This document shows positions 15,608 through 21,745 of a stretch of 24,536 bases of DNA, piece by piece. Both the position numbers and the translations under genes were made by a program. This stretch comes from a virus. How positions within the stretch are numbered: the stretch's first letter is position 1; each line of letters begins with the position of its first letter. The notes under the pieces were generated by a model. It was not told the origin of the DNA. It did not search any database and saw only the letters and a program-made list of their open reading frames with translations. The DNA lies in the IMG/VR virus record IMGVR_UViG_3300042876_000050, positions 1 through 24,536 of that record. The stretch is one strand, 5' to 3'.

Positions 15608-16101
15608 ATCAAAATGGGGTTTGTGATGTCGTGATATTTCCATGCCAGCCATCCCACTATCAGCAGCGCACCGATCAGGTACAGCCACCAAGGAATCCCG
15701 CTGGACTTTACTTCTTTCTCTGCTGTCTCGGAGGTCTTTTCCTCCGAAGCCTCGATGTGCGCCTGCACGTCCTCGATGTCGATCTTGAAGCTTTCCTTGG
15801 CAACCGGCTTGGCCGTCACCTGGTAGCTGATCGTCGAGTCGGTCAGTGTAATGTCGAGTTTCACGCCCGCGCTCTCCGACTGTATCCGCTGCGGCCTGCC
15901 GTCGCGGATCACCGGGCTGATCCCTCGGAGCGTATCCCCGAAGTGCAGCACCTCAAGCGTCTGCTTCTTGGTGCTCAGGTCGAGCTTGAGCTCGCTCTGT
16001 GACTCTGATCGCTCGGAGCGTTCCTTCTTCTTCAGCACCCTGCATCCTGACGATACCGTCAGCACCAGGGCAATGATCAAGAGTGTTCTCCGGGCTTCCA
16101 T
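15574..16101 (-). CDS. candidate unimolecular spanin (lipoprotein with C-terminal membrane segment)
   Basis: A 175-residue protein. Residues 1-20 are a lipoprotein signal: two Arg, a hydrophobic run LLIIALVLTV and SSGC, with Cys20 as the probable lipidated residue. The lipobox is relaxed (Ser at -3), which is common in Bacteroidetes. Residues 21-135 are charged and beta/helix mixed. Residues 136-156 (IPWWLYLIGALLIVGWLAWKY) are a clear membrane segment with a basic tail. One chain anchored in both outer and inner membrane is the definition of a u-spanin (phage T1 gp11 type), which fuses the two membranes at the end of lysis. The gene directly follows and overlaps the amidase gene by 25 bases. 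I chose the ATG at 16101 because it gives the signal peptide. The longer frame to 16509 is a shadow of the amidase gene. Confidence 0.75.
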   Translation of the reverse strand: MEARRTLLIIALVLTVSSGCRVLKKKERSERSESQSELKLDLSTKKQTLEVLHFGDTLRGISPVIRDGRPQRIQSESAGVKLDITLTDSTISYQVTAKPVAKESFKIDIEDVQAHIEASEEKTSETAEKEVKSSGIPWWLYLIGALLIVGWLAWKYHDITNPILIWQKLIAGLRK

Positions 16102-16595
16102 ACAAGTCTTTTGCTTTGCAGTGCTTTCTTTCCCATCATCCAGCCGTAGTACGGGACTACGTCGAAGCTGGGGCATTCCTTGATCCTTTCCCAGGACTCG
16201 ATCACTCCGCTGCCGTTGGCGTCGGGGCTTGCGTCTCGATGCCCTGCTATGCGTACATGATCGACGGCCTGGTGTTTCTTCAGCTCCTTCAGCACCTCTT
16301 GGATCACAGTGACTAGACTCGCCTTCTGCGCTTCTGTCCTGGTGTCCTCGGCCCTGTTGACGTTGCTGCGGCTCACGCCGCCCTGGTAGGCGATATGGAT
16401 CGAGTTTTGGTTGTATCCGCGCACCCCGTTGCTGGGCTGGCTGATCGGTACCAGTGGCTCGACCGTACCATCCGTGAGGATCACGAAGTGGTATCCGTCT
16501 ACCTTCCATCCCATCGACCGCCAGAATCTCCGGAGGCTGTCTACATTGCCGAATCCGGCAGTGCAGTGGATGAAGATGTTATCGACCCGCCTCAT
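16077..16595 (-). CDS. endolysin: zinc N-acetylmuramoyl-L-alanine amidase
   Basis: A 172-residue single-domain enzyme of the Amidase_2/T7-lysozyme family. It should cut the bond between N-acetylmuramate and L-alanine in peptidoglycan. Zinc ligands are visible as His10 (FIHCTAG), His119 (AGHRDASPD) and Cys141 (KECPSFD), and Tyr35 and Lys139 fit the T7 catalytic residues. An insertion of about 11 residues separates GHRD from ECPSFD compared with T7. There is no signal peptide or cell-wall binding domain, so release needs a holin. It overlaps the holin-candidate gene upstream by 17 bases and the spanin candidate downstream by 25 bases, forming a compact lysis cassette. Confidence 0.92.
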   Translation of the reverse strand: MRRVDNIFIHCTAGFGNVDSLRRFWRSMGWKVDGYHFVILTDGTVEPLVPISQPSNGVRGYNQNSIHIAYQGGVSRSNVNRAEDTRTEAQKASLVTVIQEVLKELKKHQAVDHVRIAGHRDASPDANGSGVIESWERIKECPSFDVVPYYGWMMGKKALQSKRLVWKPGEHS

Positions 16596-16926
16596 GCTTC
16601 TTCAGGATTTCAATCTGGTTGTTGGCCTTCTTTAGGGCCAATTCCAATTCAGATACTTTCTGTTCGAGATGCTCGATCCGCTTCATGTTCTCAATAGCCT
16701 TCATTTGGTACTCGTCAGCCATATCCTTCCAAAGCTTCGCAGCCTCCCGCCACTCCTTCGCGATCAAGTTGAGGTTTTCAATCTCTGCTTTGTCGTTGCC
16801 CTTGATCACGCTCTTGGCTTCTGCGGCATGTCTTCTGAAATACAGTGCCCATTGTGTCAAGGCCGTCACCAGGGACGAACCTGCGACTGCTAACCAGGTC
16901 TCGATCGTATTCATAGGTCGAAACAT
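16579..16926 (-). CDS. holin candidate: one membrane segment plus coiled coil
   Basis: A 115-residue protein with a hydrophobic segment at about 10-30 (TWLAVAGSSLVTALTQWALYF) followed by RRH, and a charged helix from 45 to 112 with heptad-like IEHLEQKVSELELALKKA. By the positive-inside rule the coiled coil faces the cytoplasm. Position directly before the endolysin makes holin the best guess. A Mu gp25-like (DUF2730) membrane protein has a similar layout and is the main alternative. Two in-frame starts exist, Met1 (16926) and Met5 (16914), differing by MFRP, which adds one Arg. A hairpin ends at the base before the first ATG. This recalls the dual-start control of lambda S but is unproven. 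Confidence 0.65.
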   Translation of the reverse strand: MFRPMNTIETWLAVAGSSLVTALTQWALYFRRHAAEAKSVIKGNDKAEIENLNLIAKEWREAAKLWKDMADEYQMKAIENMKRIEHLEQKVSELELALKKANNQIEILKKHEAGR

Positions 16927-16948
16927 GGAGCCGGTATCACCCGGCTCC
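16927..16948 (-). promoter_or_regulatory. perfect hairpin between capsid gene and lysis cassette
   Basis: GGAGCCGG (16927-16934) and CCGGCTCC (16941-16948) form an 8-bp stem, mostly G-C, with a 6-base loop. Read leftward it begins 7 bases past the capsid stop codon and ends directly before the ATG at 16926. No U tract follows, so it is not a typical terminator. It could shield the first ATG, favour the second start at 16914, or act as a processing site that lowers lysis-gene expression relative to capsid. Confidence 0.65.
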
Positions 16949-16955
16949 TGTTAGG

Positions 16956-18062
16956 TTAGACTGTGTCTTGTCTTAGGATTGCGATGCCTTCGAATCCGCT
17001 TCTCCTTGCCCTGGCTCCCATCCTTACTTCGAAGGAGTAGATATCACCGTAGTAGAGAGGGTTGTTCAAAGACTCAAATGCATCGATAGAACCCATTGCG
17101 TGCTCTACGGACTGCTCGTACCATGCCAATGCATACTCACCGTCAGTCACCGCTCCCGCTTCGCCTGGTGCTCTCAAGGTACCGTTTGCCTGGCTGATGC
17201 CGACAGTGGACCTTGACCAGATATTGAAGCCCTGCGCCTTGGCGATAATACCCATTCTGCGCTCTGCCTCGGTCACATTCTGCATATAGGTCGCAGTCAC
17301 GACGCTATCGGCTGGGAAGAGCTGTAGAAGCATGGATGGAGGAAGCATGATGTGCATTTTGCCTTCAAACCACCTGTTCTGCGTCCTGAAGTAGGACTGC
17401 AAGCGCTGCAAGTCGTTGAGCGTTGCGATCCTACGGTTACCTATCGCGCCTGGTGCGGTAGCCGGTGCACTTGCACCAGTTGTAAGAAACTTGGCAGCAT
17501 TTGGCAAGCTGGCCGCGGAGTAAGAACCGTACGCAGGCGTATGAAGCCATCCGTACAAAACGTCTTCGGCTACGATCTGCTTGATCTTATTCATATCCTC
17601 CTCGAGGACTGACTGACGCTTATCGTAGGTAAGCTCTTTGGTCTCCACGTTGGGGATCAATACCGGATCGGTGCTGTAGTTGTTGAGCACGTACACAATG
17701 TCATCGTCAGTTCTCTTGCGCACAGTGGCAGGCAGTGACGATCTGTTCTTCACGACGTTGCCTGATCCGCCAGACTGCGGGATGTGTACCACCTTGCCGC
17801 CGAGCACAAATTCGTTGGCATTGTAGGACTTCTGGATAAAGACGTTATCCTTGAAGATTTCCTCCTCGATGTGCGACTGCCACAGCTCTACTGTGATGGC
17901 ATTAAATACACCCGGTATAGTCGGGTTGAAGTAGCTGGTCAGAGCGCCAGCCGACAGCACGGTACCGGCTACGGCCAGACCGTTGGCTCCGAGGGCGTGT
18001 TGCGCCGCGGCACCGATCATGAGCGCAAAGACAGCGCTAAACAGGAGTTTGATCCCTTTCAT
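16956..18062 (-). CDS. major capsid protein
   Basis: A 368-residue protein directly after the protease/scaffold gene, where the shell protein is expected. The body has the order seen in HK97-fold capsid proteins of Bacteroidetes prophages: an N-terminal arm (FNAITVELWQSHIEEEIF), an extended loop rich in Gly and Ser (HIPQSGGSGNVVKNRSS), a spine helix region (LNDLQRLQSYFRTQNRW) and a beta-rich C-terminus (YYGDIYSFEVRMGARARR). The first ~25 residues are unusual: two Lys and a hydrophobic run LLFSAVFALMIGAAA ending in AQHALGA look like a secretion signal. Maturation by the protease could remove them. The A/C-rich leader holds a direct repeat (AACCATTA twice). The function is inferred from gene order and these motifs. 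Confidence 0.85.
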   Translation of the reverse strand: MKGIKLLFSAVFALMIGAAAQHALGANGLAVAGTVLSAGALTSYFNPTIPGVFNAITVELWQSHIEEEIFKDNVFIQKSYNANEFVLGGKVVHIPQSGGSGNVVKNRSSLPATVRKRTDDDIVYVLNNYSTDPVLIPNVETKELTYDKRQSVLEEDMNKIKQIVAEDVLYGWLHTPAYGSYSAASLPNAAKFLTTGASAPATAPGAIGNRRIATLNDLQRLQSYFRTQNRWFEGKMHIMLPPSMLLQLFPADSVVTATYMQNVTEAERRMGIIAKAQGFNIWSRSTVGISQANGTLRAPGEAGAVTDGEYALAWYEQSVEHAMGSIDAFESLNNPLYYGDIYSFEVRMGARARRSGFEGIAILRQDTV

Positions 18063-18115
18063 GGTGTGTAATGGTTGTTAATGGTTCGTGATTGCTTTTC
18101 AAATGGACCGGAGTA

Positions 18116-18649
18116 CTACTTGGACCCGGGGTAATCTTTTCCGAATTTCTCCTTGAACTTCGCATTGAAGATGTCGGGAAACTCCGCCTTTAAAGCGACG
18201 AGCTTGCCGGATTTGTCCATGTCATCCCAGGACAGCTTCTCGTACTCAGCCGCCTTTCCTTCCTGGTTTTTCTCGACCTCAGTCTTGAGCGATGGATTGG
18301 ATGGCATGGAGTCGATCAGGGCTTTGGCACTGTCGAAGTCAGCCTGCGCCAGCTTCAGGAAGTGTGGCTTCTGGTCGGCGGTGATCTTGCGACCTTCGAC
18401 GGCTCCGTCCACCAGGGCGGTGATCTTCTGCGTCACGGCCAAGGTTTCCAGCTCGGTCACCTTTGCATTGAGCTGGATGACCTCGGCCTCCTTCGCGGAT
18501 TTGTCTTGTGTCAAGGTATTGATAGTGGTCTTCTGCGTCTCTGCGAGGGTAACCAGCTCCTTGATTTTAGTGGACACCTGGTCCACGGTGGCGCCTTCCG
18601 CCAGCCCGATCAGGGGCAGCAGGTCGGCAGAAAGTGTTAATACCTTCAT
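18116..18649 (-). CDS. nested capsid scaffold from internal start
   Basis: Within the protease gene, Met170 (ATG at 18649) lies exactly at the junction between the protease domain and the scaffold domain. Upstream bases are A-rich (AAACCAAATCAAAACGCC), a setting known to favour initiation in Bacteroidetes. The product would be a 177-residue scaffold alone. Nested scaffolds made this way are well known in lambda (C/Nu3) and Mu (I/Z). Internal initiation here is an inference. Confidence 0.5.
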   Translation of the reverse strand: MKVLTLSADLLPLIGLAEGATVDQVSTKIKELVTLAETQKTTINTLTQDKSAKEAEVIQLNAKVTELETLAVTQKITALVDGAVEGRKITADQKPHFLKLAQADFDSAKALIDSMPSNPSLKTEVEKNQEGKAAEYEKLSWDDMDKSGKLVALKAEFPDIFNAKFKEKFGKDYPGSK

Positions 18650-19156
18650 GGCGTTTTGATTTGGTTTCAGCGTGTAAGTCTGTGTCTGGAAATACTCGGC
18701 ACTCAATGCAATCACCTGCTCCTGCTCATCGTAGAGCTGCACAGCCAGGGCGGTAGGGTCTGCCCCGATATCGACGATGCTTATCTCCTTCATCTTGGAG
18801 CGCTCGAGCCAGATGTCACCGGCAGCATCGACGGCCCACTCGAGCGGCACGAGACCGGCAGAGCAGGCGCGAAGGGTAGCGTTCTCGACTTTCTTGTAGA
18901 TTTGATCAGCAAAGTCATCCGTCGGGTCAAATGCCGGTGTGCCCATCAGCTTGCCATCTTCCTTGCTCAGCTCTATCATATTGCCCAGGGGAAGCACCTT
19001 GAATCCATTGTTCTCACTCGGACGCTGGTGCATCCACAGCAGGACGGGATTGGCATTGTACTCCGCGAGGTCAATCCCTTCTACACGGACCCGAAATTGC
19101 CTCGTGGTCGGTGCGTCGGTAGATATCACAAATCGCTTGGAACTCTTTTTCAGCAT
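18116..19156 (-). CDS. prohead protease fused to capsid scaffold
   Basis: A 346-residue protein. Residues 1-140 match the HK97-type prohead protease (peptidase S78): His43 (LLWMHQRPS), Ser99 (RACSAGLVPLEW) and the strand MKEISIVDIGADP are the usual catalytic and core positions. Residues 170-346 form a coiled-coil scaffold (TKIKELVTLAETQKTTINTL and KITALVDGAVEGRKITADQK), similar in layout to the Mu I protein. It should act as delta domain and scaffold and then be digested during head maturation. I chose ATG 19156 (MLKKSSKRFVI) because the longer frame starting at 19282 runs through the control region with its dyads. The gene opens the leftward operon. Confidence 0.88.
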   Translation of the reverse strand: MLKKSSKRFVISTDAPTTRQFRVRVEGIDLAEYNANPVLLWMHQRPSENNGFKVLPLGNMIELSKEDGKLMGTPAFDPTDDFADQIYKKVENATLRACSAGLVPLEWAVDAAGDIWLERSKMKEISIVDIGADPTALAVQLYDEQEQVIALSAEYFQTQTYTLKPNQNAMKVLTLSADLLPLIGLAEGATVDQVSTKIKELVTLAETQKTTINTLTQDKSAKEAEVIQLNAKVTELETLAVTQKITALVDGAVEGRKITADQKPHFLKLAQADFDSAKALIDSMPSNPSLKTEVEKNQEGKAAEYEKLSWDDMDKSGKLVALKAEFPDIFNAKFKEKFGKDYPGSK

Positions 19157-19188
19157 GGTGTCGGCGGTTGATTGCGGCCTATGTGACA

Positions 19189-19217
19189 CAAAGGAAAACC
19201 GCTTTTTTTGCCCCAAA
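19189..19217 (-). promoter_or_regulatory. weak promoter candidate for the leftward structural operon
   Basis: Read leftward, TTTG (complement of 19214-19217) precedes TTCCTTTG (complement of 19189-19196) by 17 bases. This fits the Bacteroidetes consensus with one mismatch in the -7 box and a spacing two bases short. It lies 33 bases before the protease start and just downstream, in this direction, of the two dyads. A poor core promoter next to activator-like sites would fit late genes. Confidence 0.3.
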
Positions 19218-19231
19218 AAATTGCTTTTTCG

Positions 19232-19268
19232 CATGCTGTCAGTATCCGTCTGCCATGCTGTCAGTATC
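19232..19268. promoter_or_regulatory. two tandem dyad sites in the divergent control region
   Basis: CATGCTGTCAGTATC occurs twice, identically, at 19232-19246 and 19254-19268, with starts 22 bp apart (two helical turns). Each copy contains a 13-bp imperfect dyad, ATGCTG-T-CAGTAT, with five of six half-site bases matching. A dimeric regulator could bind both sites on the same face of DNA. They lie between the two divergent operons and could switch both on or off. Confidence 0.7.
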
Positions 19269-19293
19269 TGCAAGCTTACCAAAAACGGATTTT

Positions 19294-19321
19294 CAAAGGC
19301 GCTCTATAAGGCGCACTTTTG
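19294..19321 (+). promoter_or_regulatory. imperfect inverted repeat and weak promoter before the terminase operon
   Basis: CAAAGGCGC (19294-19302) and GCGCACTTTTG (19311-19321) form an imperfect inverted repeat around TATAAG. The right arm contains CACTTTTG (19314-19321), one mismatch from the Bacteroidetes -7 box, and TTTC lies 19 bases upstream at the -33 position. If used, the transcript would start at or next to the ATG at 19329 and be nearly leaderless. Weak evidence. Confidence 0.3.
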
Positions 19322-19328
19322 AGCCTAT

Positions 19329-19781
19329 ATGGCAACAATCCAAACCATCCAGCAAAAGAAAGAGCACGCCAAGCTGCTCTACACCGTCGAAGGTGTCACC
19401 GTCGGCAAGGAGCTGGCCGAGCGGGTCGGGGTATCCGCACAGACTATTTCGAAGTGGATCAACTCCGAGGAATGGGAAACCATCCGGGCATCACTCATCA
19501 TGACCAGGGAGTCGGAAGTACGTCGGCTCTACCGCGTGCTCACTTTCTTGAATGACACCATCGAAACCCGGGAAAAGGAGGAGAAAAAGCCCATCACCAA
19601 TGCCGAAGCCGACACCCTGGTGAAGATATCCGCCGCCATCCGCAACATGGAGACGGAGGTATCCATCTCCGAATCCATCCAGGTGCTGAAGAACTTCATC
19701 AACGCCGTCCGCACCAGCGACATCGACCTCGCAAAGAAGATCACCACCGAGGCTGACCACTTCATCAAGTCACTCCTATGA
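19329..19781 (+). CDS. terminase small subunit-like HTH protein
   Basis: A 150-residue protein. Residues 24-46 are a helix-turn-helix (VTVGKELAERVGVSAQTISKWI), followed by a long helical part with a charged stretch (ETREKEEKKPITNAEADTL). The size, the N-terminal HTH and direct overlap with the large terminase gene (ATGA) fit a small terminase subunit, which recognises phage DNA and starts packaging. In Bacteroidetes genomes I recall such proteins being labelled 'DDE transposase family', but no DDE domain is seen here. It could also act on transcription because the HTH is generic. Confidence 0.75.
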   Translation: MATIQTIQQKKEHAKLLYTVEGVTVGKELAERVGVSAQTISKWINSEEWETIRASLIMTRESEVRRLYRVLTFLNDTIETREKEEKKPITNAEADTLVKISAAIRNMETEVSISESIQVLKNFINAVRTSDIDLAKKITTEADHFIKSLL

Positions 19782-21289
19782 GCCAACTGAAGCCTACCGA
19801 CAAGCGCCTGCTTTTTGACTGGGAGGAGTTCGTACTCAATATGAACCGCCAGTCTCCCGTCGATCTCAACGAGACCAGCGAGGAGAAGCGCAAGCGTATG
19901 GCACGCCTGGAAGCGGATCACGAGGCCTGGTTCAAGTACTACTTTGAGGCGTACTATACCTCGGAGCCGGCGCCGTTCCACAAGCGCTCCACAAAGCGCG
20001 TCATGCAAAATGCGGAATGGTACGAGGTACGGGCATGGAGCCGTGAGCTGTCCAAGTCAGGCCGCACCATGATGGAAGTCCTGAAGCTGGTCCTCACAGG
20101 GAAAAAGCGGAACGTCGTGCTTACATCCAACAGCTTCGACAACGCCGTCCGCCTGCTCAAGCCCTACAAGACGATGCTCGAGCGGAATAACCGCATCATC
20201 CATGATTACGGCACACAAGAAAGCCATGGAGCCTGGACAGAGGCGGAGTTCGTCACACGCAAGGGAGTAGCCTTCCGCGGTATCGGTGCGGGTCAGTCTC
20301 CGCGCGGTACCAGGAATGATGCGGTCCGTCCGGACGTGCTCCTGATCGACGACTTCGACACGGACGAGGACTGCCGCAATCCCGACACCGTCGACAAGAA
20401 GTGGGACTGGCTCGAGCGGGCTTTCTACGCCACGCGCTCGATCTCCAATCCGCTCCTGGTGATCTTCTGCGGCAACATCATCGCCGAATACTGCTGCATC
20501 AAAAAAGCCATCGAGATGGCCGATGCGCACGACATCATCAACATCCGCGACAAGGACGGCAAATCCACCTGGCCGCAAAAGAATACCGAGGAAGCCATCG
20601 ACCGCGTCCTCTCCAAGATCAGCTATGCCGCACAGCAGGGCGAGTACTTCAACAATCCCATCACACAGGGGAAGGTATTCCCCAAGATTCTCTACAAGCG
20701 CCTGCGACCGCTCTCAGACTACCGCTTCTTGGTAGCCTACACCGATCCATCCTACAAGGGATCAAAGAAAAATGACTTCAAGGCCACGGCCCTGATCGGC
20801 AAGTACAAGGACGAATACCACGTCCTGCGGATGTTTGCTGCCCAGACCACCACGGCCATCATGCTGGACTGGCAGTACGAGATCATCAACTGGGTCAACG
20901 GCAAAGTTCCAGTCTACTTCCTTATCGAGTGGCCCAGCATCGACGACACGCTGAAGCTCGAGCTTCAGAAAGCCAACGACCGCCACAAGGTCACGCTGCC
21001 ACTGATGGCGGACGAGCGTGTGAAGCCCGAAAAGTTCTTCCGGATCGAGGCACTCCTCGAGCCGCTCAACCGTAACGAGCGCCTGTGGTTCAATGACCTC
21101 TACAGGGACTCCGAGCACATGCGGCATACAGAGGCACAGTTCAAGGCCCTGTCACCGACCTCACGCGCTCACGACGATGCCCCCGATGCCGTCGAAGGTG
21201 CCGTCTTCTACATCAACTCCAAAACCATCGCCGATACTTCCCGGGTGGAAGCGTCCAAGATGAAAAAACCTAACGCAAAACGCTGGTAA
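19778..21289 (+). CDS. terL: terminase large subunit (packaging ATPase and nuclease)
   Basis: A 503-residue motor protein that pumps DNA into the prohead and cuts it. ATPase: a deviant Walker A at about 88-97 (SRELSKSGRT), the motif GIGAGQSPRGTRND (168-181), Walker B VLLIDD (187-192) and a coupling motif IFCGN (229-233). Nuclease of RNase H fold: Asp323 (AYTDPSYKGS), Glu384 (FLIEW) and Asp470 (HDDAPDAVEG) are the likely metal-binding residues. Length and motif order are normal for the family. It overlaps the small subunit gene by 4 bases and is followed after 1 base by the gp36-like gene. The GQSPRGxR element is typical of Mu-like phage terminases. Confidence 0.93.
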   Translation: MSQLKPTDKRLLFDWEEFVLNMNRQSPVDLNETSEEKRKRMARLEADHEAWFKYYFEAYYTSEPAPFHKRSTKRVMQNAEWYEVRAWSRELSKSGRTMMEVLKLVLTGKKRNVVLTSNSFDNAVRLLKPYKTMLERNNRIIHDYGTQESHGAWTEAEFVTRKGVAFRGIGAGQSPRGTRNDAVRPDVLLIDDFDTDEDCRNPDTVDKKWDWLERAFYATRSISNPLLVIFCGNIIAEYCCIKKAIEMADAHDIINIRDKDGKSTWPQKNTEEAIDRVLSKISYAAQQGEYFNNPITQGKVFPKILYKRLRPLSDYRFLVAYTDPSYKGSKKNDFKATALIGKYKDEYHVLRMFAAQTTTAIMLDWQYEIINWVNGKVPVYFLIEWPSIDDTLKLELQKANDRHKVTLPLMADERVKPEKFFRIEALLEPLNRNERLWFNDLYRDSEHMRHTEAQFKALSPTSRAHDDAPDAVEGAVFYINSKTIADTSRVEASKMKKPNAKRW

Positions 21290-21290
21290 C

Positions 21291-21701
21291 ATGCTCACAC
21301 GCGCAGACTTCAATACACACCTCTATCCCGAGCTGATCGATGCGATCGAGCGGGACGACGACACCAAGCTCGAGACAGCCATAAAGGTATCCATCTTACT
21401 TGCCAAGGGCTACATGAGCCGATTCGACAAGGTCATGCTCTTCTCCGCCAGCGGAGAGGATCGTGACGAGATGCTCCTCATGCTGCTCAAAGACCTTGCG
21501 ATCTGGAATTTCATCATCATTGCCAATCCCAACATCTCCGTGGAGTTTCACCGGCAGCGGTATGAGGACGCGATCAAGACGCTCGAGAAAATCCAAGCCG
21601 GCAAGCTCGTGCCCCATGGTTGGCCCCCAGCTTCCACGCCCGAAGGATCGGACACCTACTTCCACGTAGCCTCCAATCCCCGCCGCGGCACTTCGTACTA
21701 G
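21291..21701 (+). CDS. Mu gp36-like protein (DUF1320 family)
   Basis: A 136-residue protein. It starts MLTRADFNTHL, has a helical middle (LETAIKVSILLAKGYMSRFD) and the segment DLAIWNFIIIANPNISVEFH followed by RYEDAIKTLEKIQAGKL. This matches, from memory, the DUF1320/phage gp36 family, thought to be a head-tail connector-type protein in Mu-like phages. It lies between the large terminase (1-base gap) and the portal, whereas in Mu the gp36 gene follows the capsid gene, so the head genes are reordered here. The C-terminal 25 residues look disordered. Confidence 0.7.
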   Translation: MLTRADFNTHLYPELIDAIERDDDTKLETAIKVSILLAKGYMSRFDKVMLFSASGEDRDEMLLMLLKDLAIWNFIIIANPNISVEFHRQRYEDAIKTLEKIQAGKLVPHGWPPASTPEGSDTYFHVASNPRRGTSY

Positions 21702-21745
21702 CGAGGCACGCAATCCTGTTTTAAACCCTTTTAAAAGCTTATCAA

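Noticed and set aside
15608-15691. Longer start for the Ala/Glu-repeat protein
   Set aside because: The extra residues lie within the spanin candidate and are not protein-like, and MAETNSRPEKV gives a sensible start.
16102-16509. N-terminal extension of the spanin frame
   Set aside because: It is Arg/Gln-rich shadow sequence of the amidase gene. Starting at 16101 yields a lipoprotein signal.
19157-19282. Upstream extension of the prohead protease
   Set aside because: It would run through the two dyads and AT-rich control DNA, and protease homology begins after MLKKSSKRF.
19329-19781. Transposase identity for the HTH protein
   Set aside because: There are only 150 residues with one HTH and no catalytic DDE domain, and it is coupled to the large terminase.
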